Source: a bacterium (GTDB taxonomy: Bacteria > Planctomycetota > UBA1135 > UBA2386). Taken from it: a stretch of DNA of 64,000 bases. Both the position numbers and the translations under genes were made by a program. Shown here in pieces: positions 1 to 6,673 of this stretch. The stretch's first letter is position 1. Each line of letters starts with the position of its first letter. The stretch spans positions 1 through 64,000 of the forward strand of contig JAUILN010000014.1 in NCBI GenBank assembly GCA_030432695.1, written 5' to 3'. A model generated the notes under the pieces. It worked only from the letters and a program-made list of their open reading frames with translations. It ran no database searches and had not been told where the DNA came from.

Positions 1-148
1 ACTAGCCTGACACAGGGGGAGGGTGATCTCGGCTGCTACGCGCATCGTCTACCTCCGAGAACCGATACGGCGAGACGTCGTGCGGAGGCCGAACTACATG
101 CCCATTATTTATGCATCACACCACTAGAGAGTACTCTCTGCTGCAAGG

Positions 149-2695
149 ATGTCCGGGACCCACGATCCACTGGCGGCAGAGGAGTTGTTCCACGAGCTCC
201 TCGACCTCGACGAGGCGGCGCGCGCGACGCGTCTCGCGGAGGTCGATACCGCCCTGCGGACCCTCGTCACCGATCTGTTGCGTGCCGACTCGGGCGCCGA
301 CACCGCGGGGCTGCAGGGTCGGCTGGGGACCTCGTGCGAAGAGGCGCCGTCCCGGATCGGGCCATACTCGCTGGACGGCCTGCTCGGCGAGGGCGGCATG
401 GGGTCGGTCTACCGCGCCCGTCAGGAACATCCGGTTCGCCGCACGGTCGCGCTGAAGCTGCTTCGCGTCGGCTTCGCCGGTCGGGAGGCGCGGGTCCGGT
501 TCGACGCCGAGCGTGAGCTGTTGGCGCGGATGGATCATCCCAATGTGGCGCGGGTCCTCGACGCCGGCGAGCTCGCGAATGGCCGGCCGTGGATCGCGAT
601 GGAGCTGGTCGACGGCCCGACGATCACCGCCGGGATCGCCGAGCGGCGGATCGGCGTGGAGGGCCGCGTCGCGCTGATGGCGCGGGTGTGCCGTGCGGTC
701 GAGCACGCGCATCAGAAGGGCGTCGTGCACCGCGATCTGAAGCCGAGCAACGTGCTGCTCGCCGACAGCGACGACGGTCCGCTGCCCAAGGTGATCGACT
801 TCGGCATCGCCAAGGTCTTCGGCCAGTCCGACGGCGAGGCCCTCGACCTGACCCGCGCGGACGGTTTCCTCGGCACTCCCGACTGGATGAGTCCCGAGCA
901 CATCCGCCATGGCGCGGCGGCGGTCGACACCCGTTCCGACGTGTGGGCACTCGGGGTCCTGCTCTACGAACTGCTCGCCGGCCGTCGGCCGTTCCGATCC
1001 ACGGGCACGGCTCCGGCGCAGCAGAGTGCCTTGTGGACCGAGATCTGCGAGCGCGATCCGCTGCCACCGAGCCGGCAGGCCGAGCCGGACGACGCGGCGC
1101 GCATCCGCGGTGATCTCGACGCGGTGGTGCTGCGCGCGCTGGCCAAGGATCCCGAGCGCCGTTGTCCATCCGCAGCGGCGTTGGCCGAAGATCTGGAGGC
1201 GTGGCTGCGCGACGAGCCGGTGGCGGCGCGGGTGCCGTCGGCCCGGGAGCGTTTCGCGAGACTCGTGCGTCGGCACCGGCTGGCCAGCGCGGCGGTCACG
1301 TTCGTGGTCGTCGCCACCTCGATCGCCTTCGTGACCACGCGTTCGGCTCTCGACCTGGCGCGCAGTCGGCTCACCGACTTCCGTCGGATGGCGGACGCGC
1401 GGCGGATCGTCGAGTTGCGGGAGCTGGGCGAGAGCGTGCTGACCAGTCCTTGGGCCGAGCGATTGCCTCGGAGCGACGAGTGGCTGGCTCGCTTCGAGGC
1501 GCTGCGGGCGCGGTTGCCGGAACACCGCGCGGTGCTCGAGGGGTTGGAGCAGCCCGGTGAGGACCTCAGCGACAGCGAGCGGCGTTGGATCCGCACGACG
1601 ACCGCCGACGTGGTGGCGGAGATCGAATCGTTCGCCGGTGTCGACGGGCTCGCGGCGCGGGTGCGGGCGGCGCGCGACGAGGCCGAGCGGGTGGTCGCGG
1701 CGTCGCAGGCGGCCGACTGGGACGCCTGTGTGCGCGGCGTCGCCGATCCGGGACTCTGTCCGCGCTACGAGGGCCTGACGATCGGTCCGCAGGCCGGGCT
1801 GGTGCCGCTCGGGCGCCGCGCGCACTCCGGGCTCTGGGAGTTCTGGCACGTCGCCTCCGGGGCGCGTCCGGAGTGGACGCCCGACGAGTGCCGGACGCGG
1901 CCAGAGGACGGCATCGTGCTGGTGCTGGTCCCGGGAGGTGCGGCGCGGATCGGTTGCATGAAGCTCGGTCTCGACGACTACCCGGCGGAGCACATGGACC
2001 CGCGTGCCGGTCACGTCGAGCAGCCGGTCCACACGGTCGAACTCGAGCCGTTCTTCCTCGGCCGCTTCGAGGTCACGCAGGCGCAGTGGCGGCGCATGGC
2101 CGGCGAGAACCCGAGCCGCTTCGTGCCGGGGCTGAATCTCGCGCGGGGCTCGCTGACCGAGACCAACCCGGTCGAGCAGGTGGATTGGCTGCGGGCCGTG
2201 GACGTGCTGGCGCACTTCGACCTGCTGCTACCGACCGAGGTGCAGTGGGAGGCGGCGTGCCGGGCCGGCACGGTGACCGCGTTCTGGACCGGGCAGGGCT
2301 ACGGCCAACTCCGGGCGGTTGGTTCCAATCTCGCCGACGAGGCCTCCCGGCATTCCGGCTTCCCGGAGGGCTGGGTGTTCGAGGCTGGCTGGGACGACGG
2401 CCACGCCGTGCACGCGCCGGTGGGCAGCTTCCCGCCGAATCCCCTCGGCCTGCACGACATGCACGGCAACGTCGCCGAGTGGTGTCGCGACCGCTTCTCC
2501 GACTACGCACTGCACGCGGCCCGCGCCGGCGACGGCGCGCGCATCGACGTCGATCCCTCCAAGCAGGACCGCGTGGTGCGCGGCGGCAGCTTCAACCACA
2601 CCTGCCTGAAGGCGCGGTCGTCGGCCCGCGACCACGCTCCCGCCGCCCACCGCGTCGCCTACCGCGGCCTGCGCGTGGCGCTCCCGCTGCGCTGA
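149..2695 (+). CDS. Membrane Ser/Thr protein kinase with C-terminal FGE-like domain
   Basis: 848 residues. The N-terminal helical segment resembles that of kinases paired with ECF sigma factors. The kinase domain starts near residue 70: glycine loop GEGGMGSVY (about 80), catalytic Lys in VALK (about 103), HRDLKPSN (H194-R195-D196) and DFG at 217-219, so all catalytic motifs are present. One hydrophobic segment (about 378-397) would place the C-terminal half outside the cytoplasm. Residues from about 585 form an FGE/SUMF1-like domain (LVPGG, GRFEVTQAQWRRM, LPTEVQWEAAC, MHGNVAEWC, RGGSF). The Cys pair that follows GGS in catalytic FGEs is missing; only one Cys lies nearby (GGSFNHTC), so a ligand-sensing or structural role is more likely than sulfatase activation. 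ATG at 149 begins the conserved N-terminus; no clear ribosome-binding site is visible. A sigma-factor partner could lie left of the window. Confidence 0.93.
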   Translation: MSGTHDPLAAEELFHELLDLDEAARATRLAEVDTALRTLVTDLLRADSGADTAGLQGRLGTSCEEAPSRIGPYSLDGLLGEGGMGSVYRARQEHPVRRTVALKLLRVGFAGREARVRFDAERELLARMDHPNVARVLDAGELANGRPWIAMELVDGPTITAGIAERRIGVEGRVALMARVCRAVEHAHQKGVVHRDLKPSNVLLADSDDGPLPKVIDFGIAKVFGQSDGEALDLTRADGFLGTPDWMSPEHIRHGAAAVDTRSDVWALGVLLYELLAGRRPFRSTGTAPAQQSALWTEICERDPLPPSRQAEPDDAARIRGDLDAVVLRALAKDPERRCPSAAALAEDLEAWLRDEPVAARVPSARERFARLVRRHRLASAAVTFVVVATSIAFVTTRSALDLARSRLTDFRRMADARRIVELRELGESVLTSPWAERLPRSDEWLARFEALRARLPEHRAVLEGLEQPGEDLSDSERRWIRTTTADVVAEIESFAGVDGLAARVRAARDEAERVVAASQAADWDACVRGVADPGLCPRYEGLTIGPQAGLVPLGRRAHSGLWEFWHVASGARPEWTPDECRTRPEDGIVLVLVPGGAARIGCMKLGLDDYPAEHMDPRAGHVEQPVHTVELEPFFLGRFEVTQAQWRRMAGENPSRFVPGLNLARGSLTETNPVEQVDWLRAVDVLAHFDLLLPTEVQWEAACRAGTVTAFWTGQGYGQLRAVGSNLADEASRHSGFPEGWVFEAGWDDGHAVHAPVGSFPPNPLGLHDMHGNVAEWCRDRFSDYALHAARAGDGARIDVDPSKQDRVVRGGSFNHTCLKARSSARDHAPAAHRVAYRGLRVALPLR

Positions 2696-2711
2696 CCCCG
2701 CTCTCCCCGTT

Positions 2712-2800
2712 TCTGTCGTAGTTGGTGCCAGGCACGAACCACGACACATCCTGCATCGCAAAGTCTGTCGTAGTTGGTGCCTGGCACCAACTACGACAGA
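2712..2800. repeat. Palindromic repeat doublet 1 (GGTGCC(A/T)GGCACC core)
   Basis: Two 37-bp palindromic units, 2712-2748 and 2764-2800, separated by about 15 bp ending GCAAAG. The second is perfect: arms TCTGTCGTAGTTGGTGCC and their complement around one central base. The first has mismatches in its right arm (GGCACGAACCACGACA). The units are also inverted copies of each other. The doublet fills the gap between the kinase gene and the following gene on the same strand. It resembles REP/BIME-type elements and could act as a transcript 3'-end structure. Related doublets lie at 5157-5233 and 27613-27701. Confidence 0.9.
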
Positions 2801-2831
2801 TCCGCGGGTGAGCGACGGCTACCCTGCGTGG

Positions 2832-4343
2832 ATGCTGGCTCGCCTTCTCGCCGTTCTGGTCGGATTGCTCGTCGCCGTCCCCAGCGCGGCGCAGGACCTC
2901 CGCCTCGTCACCTGGAACGTGCTGAACGGCTTCGGCAATGGAAGGGCGCTCGACGAAGCGGCCGGCTGGCTGACCGATGCGGATCCGGATCTGGTGGCGC
3001 TGCAGGAGCTCACCGGCTTCGACGATGCGAAGCTCGCGGCCGCGGCGGAGCGCTGGGGGCACCCGCACAGCGCGCTCTCGAAGGTCGGCGGCTACCCGGT
3101 CGGCTTGACCTCGAAGACCGCGATCGAGGTGGTCGAGAAGCGCACCGCCGGGATGCACCACGGCTACCTGCACGCGCGCACAGCCGGCCTCGACGTGGTG
3201 GTCGTCCACCTGCACCCGGGGAGCTGGGAGTTCCGGCTGAAGGAGGCGGCGATCCTGGCCGGGTTGGCGCGGGGCCTGCTCGAGGAGGGGCGCTCCGTGG
3301 TGATGCTCGGCGACTTCAACGCCCACGCGGCGATCGACCGGCGACGGCTCGCGACGCGCGGTCCGTTGCTGGAGCGGCGCGCGCAGGGTGGCGGCGGCAA
3401 CCGACGCGGGGACGGGTTAGACCACGAGACGATGGAGACGATCGTGGCCACCGGCTTGGTCGACGTCGCGGTCGACCGCCTCGGCGGGACTCCGGAATAC
3501 GAGGGCACCTTCCCGACCCACTATCTGGAGCACGCGCGCACCGAGGTCAGCCAGCGCGGGTTCCTGGAGCGCATCGACTACGTGCTGCTCGACCCTGCCA
3601 CCGCACGGCGCTGCGCGCGGGTGGAGTTCGGGCGCGGTGCGGTCTGCGACGCGGTGTCGGACCACTACCCGGTGACCGCCGACCTGCTGGCTGCGCCTGT
3701 CGAGGGTGAGCTTCCGGTCGAATGGACCCACCAGACCGAATCGCTGCGGGGATTCATCATCCGCGTGGCCCGCAAGCTGCGCGCGCGCAACGCCGAGCTG
3801 GCCGCGCAGGCGCTGGAGGAACTCGACCACCAGTTGCGGCGGCTCGTGCGCGTGGTACCCGACGCGCCGCTGGCGAAGCTCCGCGAGATCCCGATCTGGG
3901 TGAACGCCGACTCGCCGACCGTCTGCATGGCCTACCACCCCTCGCGGCAGTGGCTCGCGAGCCACGACGGCTTCGATCCGCGGATGGCGCGCGGCGTCGA
4001 GATCGGCAATCCGGCGACCTTCCTGGCCTGGACCCGCCACACCCAGCCGTGGATGGTCCTGCACGAACTCGCGCACGGCTACCACCACCGCGAACTCGGC
4101 TTCGACCACCAGGGCATCCGCGATGCCCACGCGCGGGCCCGCGCCGACGAGCGCTACACCCGTGTGCTCACCATCGAGGGCGGTCGCCGCGAGCACTACG
4201 CGCTGACCACCCCGCAGGAGTGGTTCGCCGAGACCAGCGAGGCGTGGTTCGGGACCAACGACTTCCAGCCGTTCGTCCGCGGCGACCTGCTCGAGTTCGA
4301 TCCCCAGGCTGCCGAGCTGATGCGAGCGATCTGGGGGAATTGA
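2832..4343 (+). CDS. Secreted endonuclease/exonuclease/phosphatase fold fused to HExxH metallopeptidase-like domain
   Basis: 503 residues from ATG 2832, chosen because it directly begins a signal peptide (MLARLLAVLVGLLVAVPSAA). GTG 2808 is in frame but would add eight residues before it, right at the edge of the repeat. Residues about 22-285 carry endonuclease/exonuclease/phosphatase motifs: TWNVLNG (Asn29), LQEL (Glu59), HLHPG, MLGDFNAH (D161, N163) and SDHYP (D277-H278). The second half has HELAHGYHH (HELAH 411-415) and, about 50 residues later, PQEWFAETSEAWFG, a plausible third zinc ligand as in gluzincins. Each domain has the residues expected for activity, but the substrate (nucleic acid, phospholipid or other phosphodiester; protein) cannot be read from sequence. 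It ends 49 bp before the methyltransferase gene. Confidence 0.85.
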   Translation: MLARLLAVLVGLLVAVPSAAQDLRLVTWNVLNGFGNGRALDEAAGWLTDADPDLVALQELTGFDDAKLAAAAERWGHPHSALSKVGGYPVGLTSKTAIEVVEKRTAGMHHGYLHARTAGLDVVVVHLHPGSWEFRLKEAAILAGLARGLLEEGRSVVMLGDFNAHAAIDRRRLATRGPLLERRAQGGGGNRRGDGLDHETMETIVATGLVDVAVDRLGGTPEYEGTFPTHYLEHARTEVSQRGFLERIDYVLLDPATARRCARVEFGRGAVCDAVSDHYPVTADLLAAPVEGELPVEWTHQTESLRGFIIRVARKLRARNAELAAQALEELDHQLRRLVRVVPDAPLAKLREIPIWVNADSPTVCMAYHPSRQWLASHDGFDPRMARGVEIGNPATFLAWTRHTQPWMVLHELAHGYHHRELGFDHQGIRDAHARARADERYTRVLTIEGGRREHYALTTPQEWFAETSEAWFGTNDFQPFVRGDLLEFDPQAAELMRAIWGN

Positions 4344-4392
4344 CCGCGTTCTTCCAGTTCGGTCCGGGCGCGATCCGCCGCTGTCCCCCCCG

Positions 4393-5166
4393 ATGGACGC
4401 CGTCGAGACCTACGAGCGGGACTTCGTGCCCGCGCTGTTCACACATTGGGCCGACCGGGTCGTCGCTCGGGCGGGGCTCCAGGCCGGCATGTCGCTCGTC
4501 GACGTCGCCTGCGGGACCGGGATCGTCGCAAGGCGCGCGGCCGAGCAGCTCGGACCTGGTGCTTCGGTCGTCGGGATCGACCGCGAACCGGCGATGGTGG
4601 AGCACGCTCGCGGCATCGCGGCCGGGATCGACTGGCGGGTCGGCGATGCGCACGAGTTGCCGTTCGCGGATGCGTCGTTCGATCGCGTGACCTGCGGCTT
4701 CGGCCTGATGTTCTTCGGTGACCGGGTCCGGGCCCTTGCCGAGATGCGCCGCGTGGTGCGGCCCGGCGGGGTCGTGGCGGTCAGCGTTTGGGACGACCTC
4801 GAGCGCAACCGCTGCTTCGCGACCCTCGCGGAACTCCTGGACCGGGAAGTCGGTGTCGCCGCGGGCGACCTGCTGCGCAGCCCGTTCTCGCTCGGCTCCA
4901 CGGATGAGCTGGATCACCTGCTCCGGGCCGCCGGCTTCCAGGCCGTCCAGATCGCGACCGAGGCCGGGATCGCGCGGTTCCCGTCGATCCGCCACTGGGT
5001 CGAGACCGAGATCCATGGCTGGGTCGGCCTCTGCGTGGACGTCGAGCCGACGGCCACCGAGCGAATCGTCGCGGCAGCCGAACGGGAGCTGGCGAGCTTC
5101 GTGAACGACGGGGACGCCTTCGTTCTCCCGGTCCGCGCGCACCTCGCCACCGCAGATCTGTCGTAG
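4393..5166 (+). CDS. Class I SAM-dependent methyltransferase
   Basis: 257 residues. The SAM-binding motif I is LVDVACGTGIVARRA (D37, G41, G43), followed by the acidic motif II VVGIDREPAMVEHAR and a UbiE-like core ending in motif III RVVRPGGVVAVSVWDD, a Methyltransf_11-type Rossmann fold. No membrane segment is seen. The substrate is unknown; family members methylate quinone precursors, lipids and small molecules. The gene follows the preceding one by 49 bp on the same strand. Its last codons and its TAG stop (Leu-Ser-stop) are made of the repeat that starts at 5157, so the C-terminus was set by the repeat or the repeat sits exactly on the gene end. Confidence 0.93.
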   Translation: MDAVETYERDFVPALFTHWADRVVARAGLQAGMSLVDVACGTGIVARRAAEQLGPGASVVGIDREPAMVEHARGIAAGIDWRVGDAHELPFADASFDRVTCGFGLMFFGDRVRALAEMRRVVRPGGVVAVSVWDDLERNRCFATLAELLDREVGVAAGDLLRSPFSLGSTDELDHLLRAAGFQAVQIATEAGIARFPSIRHWVETEIHGWVGLCVDVEPTATERIVAAAERELASFVNDGDAFVLPVRAHLATADLS

Positions 5167-5233
5167 TCGGTGCCAGGCACGAACCGCGACACAAAGTCTG
5201 TCGTGGTTCGTGCCTGGCACCGACTACGACAGA
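5157..5233. repeat. Palindromic repeat doublet 2
   Basis: Two units, 5157-5191 and 5197-5233, with the same core as doublet 1 but TCGGTGCC in place of TTGGTGCC in one arm. They are separated only by CAAAG, so the pair forms a long near-perfect inverted repeat as well as two small hairpins. The doublet lies between the convergent methyltransferase and DUF1501 genes and overlaps the 3' end of the first. A bidirectional terminator or mRNA 3'-end protection role is plausible but not shown. Confidence 0.9.
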
Positions 5234-5248
5234 AAAAGGCGGGAGGCG

Positions 5249-6673
5249 TCACGCGAGCAGTGGCAGGATCAACTTGCCGTGCACGTCGGTGAGTCGGTAG
5301 TCGCGGCCCTGGAAGAAGTAGGTCAGGCGCTCGTGGTCGAGGCCGAGGGCGTGCAGCAGGGTGGCCTGCAGGTCGTGGACGTGGACCGGGTCCTCGACGA
5401 CGTCGTAGCCGAAGTCGCAGGTCGTGCCGTGGACATGGCCGGGCCGGAACCCGCCGCCGGCGATCCAGCTGCTGAAGCAGCGCGGGTGGTGGTCGCGGCC
5501 GTAGTCGTTCGCCGTGAGCTTGCCCTGGCAGTAGGCGGTGCGGCCGAACTCGCCGCCCCACACCACCGCGGTCTCGTCGAGCAGGCCGCGGCGTTCGAGG
5601 TCGAGAACCAGCGCGGCGCTGGCCTGGTCGGTCTCCTTGCACTGCTGGCGGATGCCGCCCGGCAGTCCGCCGTGCTGGTCCCAGCCGCGGTGGAAGAGTT
5701 GCACGCAGCGCACGCCGCGTTCGACCAGCCGGCGGGCCAGCAGGCAGTTGCGCGCGAAGGTGCCGGGCTTGCGGGCGTCTTCGCCGTAGAGCTGGAACGT
5801 CGATTCCGGCTCGTCGGAGAGGTCGGTCACCTCGGGCACCGAGCGCTGCATGCGGTAGGCGAGCTCCTGGCTCGACACGCGCGCGTCGAGGCCGGGGTGC
5901 GGTTCGCGCGCGCGGTCGGCACCGTGCAGGTCGCCGAGCAGATCGAGCAGTCGGCGGCGCTGCGGGCGGTCGATCCCGGGGGCGTCGTCGAGGTACAGCA
6001 CCGGGCTGCCACCGCCGCGCAGCTCCACGGCCTGGTGCTCGGCCGGCAGGAAGCCCGCGCCCCAGAGCCGCGCGTAGATCGGCTGGCCACCCTTGTTCTG
6101 GGTCACCAGCACGCAGTAGGTCGGCAGGTCGGGGTTGCGCGGGCCGAGGCCGTAGTCGAGCCACGCGCCGATCGACGGCCGGCCGGCGATCTCGGAGCCG
6201 GTCTGCACGAAGGTGATCGCCGGGTCGTGGTTGATCGCGCTGGTCACCATCGAGCGGACGATGCACAGCTTGTCGACGATCTTCGCGGTGTGCGGCAAGA
6301 GCTCGCTGACCCAGGCGCCGCTCTGGCCGTGCTGCGCGAACGAGAACACCGAGCGCGCCAGCGGCAGGCTCGCCTGGTTGCCCGACATCGCGGTGAGCCG
6401 CTGGCCCTTGCGCACCGAGTCCGGCAGCTCCTCGCCGTGGCGGCGGTCGAGTTCCGGCTTCGGGTCGAAGGTCTCGAGCTGCGAGGGGCCGCCGCTCTGG
6501 AACAACCAGATCAGCGCGCGGGCGCGCGGGCGGTGGTGTTCGCGGCGCGAAGTCGGCGTCGCCTCGCCGGCCAGCAGCCCTGAGGGTAGCGCCGTGCTCG
6601 CGGCGAGCCCGAGTCCGGCGGTTCCCAGGCTCGCGGTCCCCAGGAACTGGCGTCGATCGATCGGAGGGTTCAT
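5249..6673 (-). CDS. DUF1501 family protein with Tat signal
   Basis: 474 residues. The start at 6673 gives MNPPIDRRQFLGTASLG, a twin-arginine signal; longer in-frame extensions upstream lie inside the preceding gene and are rejected. The rest is the DUF1501 fold, distantly related to alkaline phosphatase/sulfatase: LIWLFQSGGPSQLETFDPKP at the N-terminus, then SMVTSAINHDPAI, WGGEFGRTAYCQG, NDYGRDHHPRCFSSW and YFFQGRDYRLTDVHGK. DUF1501 genes are typically paired with DUF1549/DUF1553 genes in Planctomycetota; the biochemical role is unknown. Its ATG overlaps the upstream gene's stop (ATGA, 6670-6673), so the two are probably translated together. Confidence 0.95.
   Translation of the reverse strand: MNPPIDRRQFLGTASLGTAGLGLAASTALPSGLLAGEATPTSRREHHRPRARALIWLFQSGGPSQLETFDPKPELDRRHGEELPDSVRKGQRLTAMSGNQASLPLARSVFSFAQHGQSGAWVSELLPHTAKIVDKLCIVRSMVTSAINHDPAITFVQTGSEIAGRPSIGAWLDYGLGPRNPDLPTYCVLVTQNKGGQPIYARLWGAGFLPAEHQAVELRGGGSPVLYLDDAPGIDRPQRRRLLDLLGDLHGADRAREPHPGLDARVSSQELAYRMQRSVPEVTDLSDEPESTFQLYGEDARKPGTFARNCLLARRLVERGVRCVQLFHRGWDQHGGLPGGIRQQCKETDQASAALVLDLERRGLLDETAVVWGGEFGRTAYCQGKLTANDYGRDHHPRCFSSWIAGGGFRPGHVHGTTCDFGYDVVEDPVHVHDLQATLLHALGLDHERLTYFFQGRDYRLTDVHGKLILPLLA

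Noticed and set aside
1..148. Possible end of a sigma-factor gene or RNA gene at the left edge
   Set aside because: No frame or structure in this stretch supports a feature.
116..2215. 699-residue open frame antisense to the kinase gene
   Set aside because: High GC leaves stop-free shadow frames; composition is Arg/Pro/His-rich with no motif, while the sense strand has a complete kinase.
2712..2800. CRISPR array
   Set aside because: Only two units, palindromic and inverted, with no regular spacers and no cas genes.
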